From the NCBI RefSeq assembly GCF_932526225.1, contig NC_064042.1, forward strand, positions 7,931,540 through 7,991,539: a stretch of 60,000 bases of DNA. Direction: 5' to 3'. Position 1 is the stretch's first letter. Each line of letters starts with the position of its first letter. The notes under the pieces were generated by a model, which had not been told where the DNA came from, did not search any database, and was given only the letters and a program-made list of their open reading frames with translations. Both the position numbers and the translations under genes were made by a program. The DNA comes from Nematostella vectensis (lineage: Eukaryota; Cnidaria; Anthozoa; Actiniaria; Edwardsiidae). Below are positions 22,349 through 33,231 of this stretch, one piece after another.

Positions 22349-23095
22349 TTAGGCTTTATCGACAAGTTCAATAACCTTTATTCCAGCACACACTCCAGAT
22401 CGAGGCTCTAAAACTCTAACAGTTTTCATCTCCCATGATGCTTCGCGCACTTTCTTCTCGAGCTTTTCCGTGTCTAGCCCCCACCCAGAGACTGGTGTAG
22501 TAAGCAGGAGTTTCCCGCCATTACCCAGAAACCCCCGTGCACCTTTAAGGTATCTTTCTAAGATACTGTAGTTGGGATCCCACGCGGTTCTCGATGACAT
22601 GTCGAGGTCTTTTTCATTGCAACCCTCGCAAAATCCGGCTGGCGGACGGAAGAATATCATATCGAATTTCATCCCTTTGAGGTCATCACAGTCAAAAACA
22701 TCCGCTTGAATGGCTGTCACCGAGGTTTCTACTCCGTGAAGGCGGGCGTTTTCAGCCACATCGTCAACGGCTGCTGGATTGATGTCTGTCGCCCAAACCT
22801 CAGCTTGTGGAACTTGAAGTGCGAATTCTATAGCGATAGCACCCATACCTGCGCCAACTTCTAGAAACTTTAGAGAGCTTTCGGTGTCGGATTTCTGCTT
22901 GAGTAACCCACGAGCCATAGACACGAGTTCGTTGACGAGAAAATTGTATTTCCATTCACCGAATAAGGACCCATCGAACACTGTAGGGCTGACTACATAT
23001 CCACGTTGATTTACCGTGACACGTTTTTTCGTATGCGAACTAATTCGCATCCTTTCCACTGCAGCGTTTGGTTCAAAGGAAGACGTCCCTTCCAT
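22349..23095 (-). CDS. SAM-dependent class I methyltransferase, HemK/MTS-like
   Basis: Intact single-exon frame of 248 residues from an ATG at 23095. Rossmann-fold landmarks are in order: motif I LEVGAGMGA (78-86) for S-adenosylmethionine, the acidic end of beta-2 in ATDINPAAV (102-110), QADVFD (130-135), and FFRPPAGF (148-155) where HemK-type enzymes have NPPY. The family methylates glutamine, DNA or small molecules (family knowledge); here Asn of NPPY is Arg, so the substrate is uncertain. A CEGC pair at 156-159 follows the motif. The gene lies in the same orientation inside the 8.2-kb intron of the multi-exon GPCR. The lack of introns could mean retroposition or bacterial transfer, but codon use does not stand out. 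Confidence 0.85.
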   Translation of the reverse strand: MEGTSSFEPNAAVERMRISSHTKKRVTVNQRGYVVSPTVFDGSLFGEWKYNFLVNELVSMARGLLKQKSDTESSLKFLEVGAGMGAIAIEFALQVPQAEVWATDINPAAVDDVAENARLHGVETSVTAIQADVFDCDDLKGMKFDMIFFRPPAGFCEGCNEKDLDMSSRTAWDPNYSILERYLKGARGFLGNGGKLLLTTPVSGWGLDTEKLEKKVREASWEMKTVRVLEPRSGVCAGIKVIELVDKA

Positions 23096-23292
23096 TGCAA
23101 ATGCTTTTGCTATTCTCTAGTCTTTGTGTATAAATTAAGACTATGACCAGAAAGCGTGAAAAATCATTCAGGAATGTAATCAAATAACCCCACGTGATCC
23201 TTTGCGCGGGAACCATAGCTTCGGTATATAAACAACCTATGCCATGCTTCAGCGACTTATCATGTATTTGTTTCAAATAAAGGTTGTTCTCG

Positions 23293-23497
23293 GAGAATCT
23301 GTGTATCATAACCCGCAGTGCTTCATGGGTATCAAGTAGATAAGCAACAAAGCGTTAATAAAATACAAATCCAGGTTTCAAAAGTTGTAGAATTCTTGTT
23401 CACGTTCTTATGAACATACACATAGCATTCAGATAAAAGGATTCAGCCGTTTATACGCTACCCATGAACCACCGCGGGTTACGACACATGGATTCTC
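23293..23497. mobile_element. MITE with long inverted repeats, about 205 bp
   Basis: Left end GAGAATCTGTGTATCATAAC, then CCGCAGTGCTTCATGGGTA; right end TACCCATGAACCACCGCGGG, then TTACGACAC and ATTCTC. The inverted ends are about 40 bp. A related copy is at about 58174-58342. Confidence 0.7.
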
Positions 23498-23512
23498 GAG
23501 TGCAACTTTCAA

Positions 23513-23940
23513 CTTGGAATAGGTGCCGTGCAAACTGCTTGCCGTGCAAACTGCAAGCATGAAAGCTTGCCGTGCAAACTGCTTGCCGTGCAAACTGCAA
23601 GCATGAAAGCAAACTGCCAGCATTGCTGGCGAATTTTCGCTTGACTGACTATAGGACAAAGTAAATGTCAAAATGGTAGATGGACTTTCTGACATTTCTT
23701 TTGTCTTGTGGTCAGTCGAGAAAGAATTCGCCAGCAATGCTGGCAGGTGCTGGCGCAGTTTGAAGGCGAAGTTTGCACGATTGCACGGGGCTTAAGACTT
23801 TTGCACGATTGCACGGGGCTTAAGACTTTTGCACGATTGCACGGGGCTTAAGACTTTTGCACGATTGCACGGGGCTTAAGACTTTTGCACGATTGCACGG
23901 GGCTTAAGACTTTTGCACGATTGCACGGGGCTTAAGACTA
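23513..23940. repeat. Harbinger-like MITE with tandemly amplified ends
   Basis: The core (about 23625-23760) matches the MITE at 9312-9481, sharing AATTCGCCAGCAATGCTGGC. The left terminal motif GCCGTGCAAACTGC is repeated four times before the core. The right terminal motif is expanded to six copies of a 28-bp unit containing GCACGATTGCACGGGGCTTA to 23940. An ORF across the left half is not a gene. Confidence 0.8.
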
Positions 23941-24899
23941 TCACGTTAATGAGCAATTGACCAACTGATTGGCCAATTTATTGTCCATAGGAACCATTTT
24001 AACTAATAAATGGATCAGGCAAAGCCTGGAAAGACACGGGAGATTCTTTGAATGCATGCAGGCCGTGGAAATACAAACAAATGTAAGAAACTAGTTAAAT
24101 TTACTTGAACTTGAGTTTATTTCAGCGACTTATCATGTACTTGTATTTATTTCAGTTCAACTTTATATTAAAGTACGAAAAATCTATAGTATGTTCTTTT
24201 TGAGTGTTGGCTTGTCTCTTGTCACGGGCGTTACATAGAAAGATTCGGAGGCATTACGTAAGCATTGCGCCTTCAATGGATATAAATGGATGTATCATAT
24301 TCTCAGTGTCATTGCACTCTTTTTTTATGAGAACTTCCAGCCTGAGATTTCACAAATTTTAAGAACAAAATAAACTCAAATTTTAAGAACATGCTAAAAA
24401 CATGCTGAGGCTTAGATAGCAGATTTTTTTTCTTTTTTAGTCCTGATGCGTTAAAGTGCAGATTCAAATTGTGCTCATAGTAACAACTTTATTGTTGCTT
24501 TGGATCATTAGTATAATTCTCTTCCTAATAATTCACTGGGTATTATATTCTTACAATCAATAAAATTAAAGAACATTGTTAAGAACATATTCATCCTTAA
24601 AATATCCCAAAAATAAGAACGGCCCAGCCTGAACTGGAAATCAGACGTTCATATAAAAAAGAGTGTAAACGTATTATCACTACACTGTGTTACCGTGCAG
24701 TGTGAGTTCCGATGCTAAAACTCCATAAATTGCTCCAAATATGCTCAGTATATCATGGAGTTTTGTGATAAATTATACCTACTTCGTTAAAATATATCTG
24801 GTGGAGTCTCTGGTGGCGCCTTGAAGCGAAACAAGATTTTAAGCGTGAAATGATAACGTTTTATGATCAAACTCTCTGTATTCGTAATTATAATGTAAA

Positions 24900-25370
24900 C
24901 AGGGGCGGCGGAAGGGGAGGGGCAGGGGGGTGCCAGTCCCCTCACTTTTAAAGGTGGGGGGGGGGCAGGGGGGGTGCCAGTCCCCTCACTTTTAAAGGTG
25001 GGGGGGAGGGGCAGGGGGGTGCCAGTCCCCTCACTTTTGAATATGGGGGGGCAGGGGGGGGGGCGCCAGTCCCCTCACTTTTGAAGGTGGGGAGGGCGCC
25101 CTCCCAACTTTTCTGAACGGATGTTTCTTTTTATATGAACGTTTTTTAACCAACGGGTTTCAAGCGGTACATATGCAACCGACAACAAATCTGTTGAACA
25201 TTTTAACATCCAGTGCATAAAAACCTAGGTTATCCCCGCGTTCTTATAAATAGCGCTAAAAATTTGGAAACCACCACCCTCGCCTCCCCCCTGAAACCAC
25301 CAACCACCCCTCCACCCAACTTCCCCCCCCCCCCCCCCCCCCCACTTATGGGACCACTCCGCCGCCCCTG
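24900..25370. mobile_element. hAT-like element, about 470 bp, with internal G-rich repeats
   Basis: Starts CAGGGGCGGCGGAAGGGG and ends CCACTCCGCCGCCCCTG. Near-identical 5-mers flank it (GTAAA at 24895, GTAAG at 25371). Inside are four copies of a GCCAGTCCCCTCACTTTTAA-containing unit of about 58 bp and a poly-C tract at about 25322-25343. Confidence 0.7.
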
Positions 25371-26021
25371 GTAAGAATATTTCAAAACATTAGTGCGTTA
25401 ATTTATAAACCCATGACTTGCATAATCACCTTCCTTTAAATTACATTGTTTCAGCAAACAAGCATAAGGACGGTTCATCAGATAATTTAAGGGGGTAGGG
25501 GTAGGGTGGAGATGGGTACTCAAATTTTAGGAACATGCTAAAAACATGGGGACGAGTAAAAAAATCGCAGTCTCGAAGTCTTTTTTTTTTTTTTTTCAAA
25601 ATTGTAGGGTCTCGGAGCCTAGTTTTTTTTCTACCACGGTCTCGAAGTCACGGTTTGCATGCGACCTCAGAGTCTCTGATTTTGTTGAACGCTATCTGTT
25701 TTATGTTGTTACCATGCTACGGGTTTCCCCTTGTATCAAGATTGTATTGTAACTCTACTTATTCTTTTTTCAACTGATGTTAAATGAAATACCTTGAGCA
25801 AGTTATCCAAAAACAAGTTTGGAAAGCTCGGGCTCGGATTAAGAAGTTTGACTCTAATGACGAACGTTTAAAAATCTTGAAATCTTGAGTCTTGAAAAAG
25901 GCGCTTTAATACCGCCAAGAACAAGCAAAAAGTAAATATAAACGCAACACTAGACTACACACGTCTTTTCAACAAGTTTTTTTATTTTTCACTAATTTTG
26001 TTTTTCGCCCTATGTTTACCA

Positions 26022-26145
26022 CAGGTAGCCCAGGCAACGGTTGCTTGTTCGTAGCTCGGAATTCGGCTGTTCTGCTGAGAGGGGACGAGTAAAGCGTTTT
26101 TTGTTTAAAATGTTGTCAATAAAATTGCCTGAAAACTAAGAGGAT
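26022..26145. repeat. Half copy of the foldback at 26505-26719
   Basis: Runs ACAGGTAGCCCAGGCAACGG through GAGGGGACGAGTAAAGCG and AATGTTGTCAATAAAATTGC, matching one arm of the neighbouring foldback with scattered substitutions. Confidence 0.75.
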
Positions 26146-26504
26146 GCCTTGTTGTTGTCAAATTCACGTGTAATACACGATTTTTTTTTTTTTTTTTTGG
26201 GGGGGGGGGGGTTCTTAACGGAATTTATAACTTCTCTCTCCCTACTAAGGAAAGAAACAAGGTTGGAGGCGCCATTTTCGGTAGCACTCAAATACCGTCG
26301 AAATTCGAGAGGAAACTACAACAAACAAAATATTTTTATCTCGCAGACCTATGCCAGGGTACACTTACATTCGATATGTGACGAAACATCTATTTTCCCT
26401 GGCCGCTAGCCGTATTTTAAAACGAGAAAGTAGCAGCAAGCAATCCTTGACCGACGCCGTTGTACGATTAGTTACGCTTGACCGCGCTGGTAAGGAGCAC
26501 AGGT

Positions 26505-26719
26505 AGCCCAGGCAATGGTTGCTTGTTCGTAGCTCGGAACTCGGCTTATCTGAGAGGGGACGAGTAAAGCGTTTTTTGTAGAATGTTGTCAATAAAATTG
26601 CCTTAAAACTAGGAACATGCCTTAATTTTATTGACAACATTCTACAAAAAACGCTTTACTCGTCCCCTCTCAGATCAGCCGAGTTCCGAGCTACGAACAA
26701 GCAACCATTGCCTGGGCTG
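26505..26719. mobile_element. Near-perfect foldback, arms about 100 bp
   Basis: AGCCCAGGCAATGGTTGCTT at the left is matched by its exact complement ending CAACCATTGCCTGGGCT at the right. The arms stay paired through GAGGGGACGAGTAAAGCG and the AATGTTGTCAATAAAATT segment, with a loop of about 15 bp near 26611. The arms are nearly identical, so the inverted duplication is young or corrected by gene conversion. Confidence 0.85.
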
Positions 26720-26951
26720 ATGTTGATGCTGATGTTTACCTTAAAAAATCAATAGGGACGAATAAAGTGGACGACTTAGGCCATGCAGTAATTGGAACGG
26801 TCGATTTCGATCGGCTGAGTGAAGAACACGCTCAAATTAAAACTAAACGAGCCAAAAAAATTATCAGTTTCACACGTATCAGTGACTATTAGCCGATAGC
26901 TATTTCGGCCTCGGCGTGTAATTATTAAATCTAGAGATCTTTAATACTCAC

Positions 26952-27265
26952 CTATCAATGCTGATAGTAGTCAGCGTGAGAATGGACGCGCAACAAAACA
27001 AGACGTTACAGAATCCGGACACTTTGCACATAACCGGACCGGCCAGCCAATCACCAGCAAGCAAAGCAGTCAACATGAATGGACAGTTGAAGACGCCAAC
27101 AAGAAGATCACACACTGCTAGATTCACTATAAGAATGTTCATGACCGTCTGCATTGGTGGGTTCCTGTAGACTGCTAGAATTACCAATGTGTTACCACCG
27201 AGTATCAGCACTTCTGTGACGATAAGGAACGCAGATGCAGTCCCGATAGCCGCAGTCGTATACAT
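26952..27265 (-). CDS. Multi-exon class A GPCR, exon with TM1 to TM3
   Basis: ATG at 27265 (the frame opens further upstream to 27313 only through TTG). TM1 carries GGNTLV, TM2 NLAVCDLLVG, TM3 begins with the conserved Cys (GPVMCKVSGF; C at position 80) and the exon ends within ISIDR at GATAG|GTGAGT, phase 2. This joins in frame to the exon at 17945-18719, whose first residues are R-YFC. The intron would be about 8.2 kb and would contain the methyltransferase gene. An additional upstream exon is possible. If the two exons belong to different genes the model fails, but no other matching acceptor was noticed between them. Confidence 0.8.
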
Positions 27266-27319
27266 CGGCACTGATTTTCTAGTCTGTTTTTGTGCTTTTC
27301 GTAGAGAGTTCAATACCTT

Positions 27320-29240
27320 GTTCTTGTAAAACCAACGGGGGCTATATTAAACAATAAGTTTAATTCGAAGGAAATATATATTCAGAGCCGAACTTCTCTA
27401 TTTTTCTTTTTCTCTCTCTCCGGATTTGTCTATTTCCTATGGAGTTTTTGCTTTAAACTCAATGCGTTCTGTTAACTGAACTTGGGCTCAAGTTTGGTTT
27501 ACACAAAAGCAGTCCTTATAAAAGGGTAAAATACTTTCTTTCCGTGTTTAATATTGTCTGGGTTGCTGCCTTCTTGTTCAATCAAAGAAGAATAATTTGA
27601 ATAGAATTCAATAAAATTGTGCCTGGCACGATATTTGTATAAATATGACTGCTTCCTTCTTCGTTTACGAGTGCTCTATTTGTACAAAAAGACTGTGTTT
27701 TAACACTGATCATTGCCTTGTTAGAATACGTCAACCTCATCTCTCACCTGTCAAAAAGGCGCTTGCTTTTTTTCTGTTTTCCGAACAAAACGCTTAGTTG
27801 TGATATAGTTTTCGATGCGTGATAATTTTGAGTACTAGACTCTTTTAACACTGTATTTGGGGTCACTTTTTTGTAGAGTTTTGTTGCTGTTTTTTTTTTT
27901 CGGGGCGCTCTTAGTTATTTAAGCATAGTACCTATGGTCGTATTTTGAGACTCGAGATTCTTTTAAAAAGAAACATCATCTAATGTCAAGGTAGTCAGAT
28001 TGATAGGTTGGAGACATGCGACTTACCAATAGAAACCACTTCAGCAATTCTTTTCGACCGAAAAAAAATCGGAAAAGGGTCTAACGGGACATCAAACGTT
28101 CCTTCTTTATACGAATCTTTCAAACTTGACAATTTTCTGTTCAAGTAATTTTAAATAATGGTATATATTTGCTCACTAATTGCACAAGATTAATTACCCA
28201 ACCAATGACAAACAAATGTATGGTCATATCAAATATTACTTATTTCTCCTTTATTTTTACTGCTATAAAAAAAAGGTTAAAAGGTGGAATTTTCTCCTGT
28301 CTTCTTTTGGCCATCAAAGGAATCATTTTTTTTCCTTTCTCTCATTTTTGGGCAATAAAAACAGTTATTTATTTAATGCTGATGGCTTTAACGATTGCTT
28401 TTAGTAGATTCGAAAAGTGGCGAAGATCCTTTAGGTAGTCAGTAAGAGGACTCTGCCTTGCGTCCGCATTCAAGCGCGAAGAACAAACAATCTGTTACAA
28501 TTTATCAGCGCGCACGCTATGCACCCTAACCAGCCCCTTGGCCGCAAAACAAAAGGGGGTCAGTTCTCATTAAGAACAGTCAAATAAAATCCCTTTTCCA
28601 CATGAGACGTTTGGCTGTGCCTCTCCTCCCCCCCTCTTCCCTTTACAAATGCTGGATGCGCGCCTGAAGATCGACCGGTTTCTTTTATTCGAATAGGTTT
28701 GCTAAACGTCTACTAAATTGAAATTGTTATTTGAACAAATGTGACAGATTTAAGCTGGCTGCGTAAATATAAGAATTGAATATTGAACAAGTTTTAGGGT
28801 TATAAGATAATATGAATATTGAACAAGTTTTAGGGTCGCCACTTCGTTTAATTTTTTTTAAACATACTGTTAATATTAGGAAATATGTTTGAGTGCTTCT
28901 GCTACCAAAAAAATTGCTGAAAGTCAAACGTTCAGTAAATTCTATTGAATGATGCACCGATGACTAAAATGCCTAAATGCCTAAACGGCAATTCTGTGAC
29001 TATGAGAAGAAAGGAACAAGAAAAGAACATTTATTATCGTGCATTTAAGGGAGTTAAGGGGATGGTTTCACATCTAGTTTGAGGATAATTTTCCCGTAGA
29101 GCTTCAATTCTATTGTTCTTAAAATACAATGAACGGGTAGTCAAAAACTATTAAAAGTTTGGTATCCGGTTTTTCAGACTAGTTTCCCTATCACTTTAAA
29201 CCAAAACAAAATCCATATCGGTCCCGTAAGTAACCCCTGT
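27320..29240. other. Gene-free stretch
   Basis: AT-rich. The only structure noticed is a short direct duplication of GAATATTGAACAAGTTTTAG at about 28776 and 28811. ORFs at 28169-28438 are AT-rich chance frames. Confidence 0.5.
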
Positions 29241-29263
29241 CCCCCTTGCTTATGGAAGAAACC

Positions 29264-29950
29264 TGTTTACGGCCGGAACCTGTTTACGGCCGGAACCTGT
29301 TAACGGACGGGACATGTTTAAGGACGGGACCCGTTCACGGACGAAACTGTTTACGGGCGGGACCCGTTTACGTACGAACCTGTTTACGGAAGAAGTCTGT
29401 TTACGGACGGGACCCGTTTACGGACGAACCTTTTTACGGCCGGAACCTGTTTACGGCCGGAACCTGTTTACGGACGGGACCTGTTCACGGACGAAATCTG
29501 TTTACAAACGGGAACTGTTAATGGACGGGAACTGTTTACAGATGGGAACTGTTAATGGACGGGACCTGTTTACGGACGAACCTGTTTACGGACGAAGTCT
29601 GTTTACGGACGGGAACTGTTAACAGACGGGAAGTGTTAATGGACGGGACCTGTTTACGGACGAAGCCTGTTAACGGACGGAAGCTGTTCACGGACGGAAG
29701 CTGTTAACGGACGAAGCCTGTTAACGGACGGAAGCTGTTCACGGACGGAAGCTGTTTACGGACGAATTCTGTTTACGGACGGGAACTGTTAATGGACGGG
29801 ACGTGTTTACGGACGAAACTGTTTACGGACGGGACCCGTTTACGGACGAACCTGTTTTGACGGGATCTGTTTACGGACGGGTTCCGTTTACGGACAAAGC
29901 CTGTTTTAACGGGACTTTTTACGGACGGGACCTGTTTATAGACAGAATAT
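29264..29950. repeat. 17-bp minisatellite (GTTTACGGACGGGACCT type)
   Basis: About 40 copies of a 16- to 17-bp unit, with variants GTTTACGGACGAACCT and GTTAATGGACGGGAACT interspersed in a partly higher-order pattern. Three overlapping ORFs with repeated YGRDPFT/LRTGPV-like residues come from the array and are not taken as genes. Confidence 0.95.
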
Positions 29951-29959
29951 GTTTACAAT

Positions 29960-31150
29960 ACAATATTCTTTTTGTTAGAATTCGACAACTATTTTAATTA
30001 CCCTACCAATGAATTTAGTACAATATGGCCATCTATTTTCAGTAAAGGACAGTGAAGGGTTAGGGGTTGATTGAAAAAATGGTGTGAATATCTATGAGTT
30101 ATTATTTGACTATGATATTTTTTAAAACTAATATTTTTTCAACAATAAAATTTGTCTCTTTGAATATCAAGACAAAGAAATATTTTTTTACTTTATCTTG
30201 TTTCTCATTAGTTTAGAAATTATGACGTGAGTAATTACCAACCCTCTCGGAAGGGATTTTCTTTTTCCTTTGTTTTCATCTTTTCAAAGCTTTTCAAAGG
30301 GTAGTTCCGGATGTTTGGATGTTCTATAACTAAAAAAGTGAAAAAATGAACAGATAAACATTAGCAATAATATAAGAGCTCCTAAAATCTGAAGATTTCA
30401 ACATGGTGCTAAGTACTGCGAGATAATACATTATTTACATAATCATCCAACATTTTGTGATGGTCGGGGAAGCATTAAGGGCTTGACAATTAACCTTACA
30501 TAATGTTCAATGATCTCCTTTCCTATTCTAATTTTCAAGTATAGTTTCCAAGGAAACTTAAAACTAATCTATTCTAGCCTTATATCTATGCAATCATTGT
30601 TTCCTTTAAGGCCTTAACTCATTTGAAGCGGGTATTATTATCCACCCTTAAGCCTCCCACCTGCTCTAGTGTCTTGGTCCTCATCCTATTTACATATATC
30701 CGGTCCCCAGCGATTAGATAAAGATATGAGCAATTCCCAACCTTTCACACTTTAGTTCAAAATAACTGCGAAAAGAGATTATATTATTTCCTATATCATA
30801 TTATATTATTGTTTTTGATTTTTCCACAGACTCAAAAAAGTGAACTTGATATTATTCAAATTAAAAATATACTTTATATGTTGTGTTTAGAAATGCAAGT
30901 CAATAATGATGAAAGAGAATGAACGTAGTTGTCTTCTCGGCGTTATATTTAGATCTGTTTGCCCTTCGAGCTGGCAGTTGTTATTTTATGGAGATTATGG
31001 GGGGAATTTCTCATATCGCAGCTGGCAGTGCAAGTAAGTAATGATACCCCGCCGTATATATTAAAAACTTTTGCACTTGAAACAGTTACGGGCCTCATGC
31101 CAAGAAAACATTACACATCCCCCTCACCAGAAGTGTCGAATAAGTGACTC
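29960..31150. other. Gene-free AT-rich stretch upstream of a GPCR gene
   Basis: No coding sequence or recognisable repeat. The last few hundred bases presumably contain the promoter and 5' UTR of the gene at 31178, but no TATA box or other element can be placed with confidence. Confidence 0.5.
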
Positions 31151-31177
31151 TACAATTTGTGTTTATCACCAAACAAG

Positions 31178-32272
31178 ATGAATCAGACAAAGTGTAGCGA
31201 TCATCAACATTCGGGATCATTTGTGACGCTTGCTGTTTTCAGTATTATCTCTGGACTTATCGCCTTCTGCGGAAACTTAGTGGTACTACTGGCGATTTAC
31301 AAAACGCAAAGTTTAAGAACTAATTCAAACCTATTCATCGCGTCGCTCGCAGGATCTGACTGGCTTGTGGGATGTGTTATGCAGCCATTGCTAGTGTACA
31401 AATGCGTCAAGTATAGTTACTTTGGAGATGACCTCAGGGAGAATGATCCCTTCAAAGTCGCCACCGACTTTCTGTGGATCCAGGCAATATTAGTGACAAC
31501 ATTCGGTCTGACTGCTGTATCAGTGGATCGATTTATTGCCATTACCATGGTCTTTCGTTACAAAACACTTCTAACGGTCAAGCGCTGTGGGTATATTATT
31601 ATTTTCAACTGGACGTTTTCGTTTTTGTTTGCGTCAATGCGGCTTTTTCTTCCCGAAGATAAACTCTCGCTTTTGTGGCTCACCACTGCTGTACTTTCTT
31701 GCGGGTTGCCTTTTGCTGTTACGTTTTACTGCTACGCCGCCATCTTCAAAGCAGCAAGGACGCAAATGCGAAGAATCGTAACGGAGGCGACAGGAAAGGA
31801 AGGGCGTAGAGTCGAGGAGGCGCGGCATCGAAAAACCGCCTGGACCATCGGGATCGTAATTACTTTATTTTTCTTCTTATGGTTCCCAAGTCTAGTCATC
31901 GCCTCAATCAATCTGACACTAAGCGCAGGCTGTACGAAAAAACTATTCGCACGGGAGGTGTGGCTTTGGGTTGAGCTCGTTGCGTATTCAAGCTCGTCTA
32001 TAAACCCATGGGTTTATTCCATGCGAAGCGTCGAGTTTCGCGCCGCATGTAAGCAAAGTATGGGTTTCAAGAGAAGTGGTGTTTTCCCAGAAGGTAATGT
32101 GTCGAGTAGGATGCGGTCACGCCTTAGTAACGCGGGTTACCGCAAGTACGACGGTTCCAACATGAACTTAAGGGATGAGTCTATCGCATCTGCGAGGAAA
32201 GGGAGCTTGCAGTTAAACCACGTACCGACCATTCGACAGTACAATAGCCACTTGCTACCCCCTGTAAGCTAG
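31178..32272 (+). CDS. Class A (rhodopsin-type) GPCR, intronless, subfamily without the TM3-ECL2 disulfide
   Basis: Intact 364-residue receptor. The ATG at 31178 is preferred over an in-frame TTG at 31157. Landmarks: NQT sequon at 2-4, GN at 32-33 (TM1), SLAGSDWLVG at 56-65 (TM2 Asp 61), DFLW at 97-100, DRF at 117-119 (TM3), a ten-residue ECL2 without Cys, HRKTAWTIG before TM6, LWFP at 234-237 and NPWVY at 276-280. The C-tail of about 75 residues is Ser/Arg-rich, suited to kinase and arrestin regulation (inference). It is a paralogue of the minus-strand genes at 2450-3427 and 9606-12232, lacks their intron, and shares the Trp at position 3.32 and the missing Cys at 3.25. Confidence 0.93.
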   Translation: MNQTKCSDHQHSGSFVTLAVFSIISGLIAFCGNLVVLLAIYKTQSLRTNSNLFIASLAGSDWLVGCVMQPLLVYKCVKYSYFGDDLRENDPFKVATDFLWIQAILVTTFGLTAVSVDRFIAITMVFRYKTLLTVKRCGYIIIFNWTFSFLFASMRLFLPEDKLSLLWLTTAVLSCGLPFAVTFYCYAAIFKAARTQMRRIVTEATGKEGRRVEEARHRKTAWTIGIVITLFFFLWFPSLVIASINLTLSAGCTKKLFAREVWLWVELVAYSSSSINPWVYSMRSVEFRAACKQSMGFKRSGVFPEGNVSSRMRSRLSNAGYRKYDGSNMNLRDESIASARKGSLQLNHVPTIRQYNSHLLPPVS

Positions 32273-32297
32273 TGCACACACAGCAAAGCTGGAAGAG

Positions 32298-32440
32298 CAG
32301 AGCCGTAGCAGCCCACCTAATCCTAAGGGGAACAATATAGAAACATTAAGAAGTTATTGGGGGAGGGGGCACAGCCACGCTTCTACTTAACATTTCCTTA
32401 TAATTTTGGAAAATATGGGGAGGGGGCACGTGCCCCCAGT
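32298..32440. mobile_element. MITE, copy 2 of the CAGAGCCGTAAC family, right end lost
   Basis: Starts CAGAGCCGTAGCAGCCC, shares AAACATTAAGAAG and GTGCCCCCAGT with 19348-19501, then stops without the CTACGGC terminus. Confidence 0.6.
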
Positions 32441-32454
32441 AGATCAAATAATCT

Positions 32455-32755
32455 CTTCGATGAAGGACTGTGAAGCTCTTCAGGATGACCTGACAAGTCT
32501 AAACAAGTGAAGCGACACAAATATCGACTTGAACGCTAGCAAGTGAAAGAAATCGCCCACCGTGCTCTGTACGTAGCTATGTTTCGCCACTGAAGTCTGG
32601 TCCCCCGGCAGCGTAAAACAACTTCTAGAGAAAGTTGAAAGGCGAGCCACCCGCTGGATTCTAAGATCCAAGATCGGGGACTTGAGCTATAAAGAGCGAC
32701 TTCTAAAACTCGATCTACTACCGTTGGTCTACGACCGAGAGGTGAAAGACATATT
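32455..32755 (+). pseudogene. LINE reverse transcriptase remnant, 3' segment
   Basis: The first part reads CEALQDDLTSLNK, then a stop and NIDLNASK, a block found just after the catalytic centre of CR1/L2-like reverse transcriptases. The second part (about 32640-32755) reads RATRWILRSKIGDLSYKERL, the C-terminal block of the same protein family. The sequence between is deleted or decayed, and stops interrupt both. Confidence 0.75.
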
Positions 32756-32981
32756 CTTTTTTTTATTCTTTTTTTTTAAGTTTAACATGAGCGACTGAAT
32801 GTTCAACCCTTTGTCACTTTTGTAAATTTACCATGTAGACTTACCCTTTTTTATGGTCAATCGCACGGAACTGTGGCTGCCAGCGAGTTTCCAATTTGTT
32901 TATTTTTTGGTACGTCGTGCATGGTCCTCGTGCCCGTTTACGTATGACCCCATTGGGCATCTATTTTGTCTAATATAACTA

Positions 32982-33190
32982 TTGAAGACTATTCTAGTAA
33001 TCAGTAACACATGTCTTTTCTTGAGGTTTTACACTAGCCTTGCGTGCATTTGCACTGCACCATTTTTATTACGTGTGCTGGAGGCAAGTCTGTTCGCACT
33101 GGCATATCCCCAATTCTCAGGGAGGAGACTTGGTAGGATAAACTTGGTAGAATGTTCGCATGCTATGAAAAGCGGCAGCTGCATGTTTCG
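32982..33190 (+). pseudogene. Plus-strand copy of a duplicated TM-coding exon
   Basis: From an AG at about 33025 the plus strand encodes a hydrophobic stretch (CICTAPFLLRVLEASLFALA) that matches the minus-strand exon at about 33232-33433 (ICTALYLLAILALVASLFAL) in sequence and in position relative to the acceptor. Downstream the frame diverges from its partner, so this copy is probably broken. The function of the parent protein is not recognised. Confidence 0.45.
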
Positions 33191-33231
33191 AGGGTGGAGA
33201 GTGGCCTCTGGTTCTATTTATGCCTACGACG

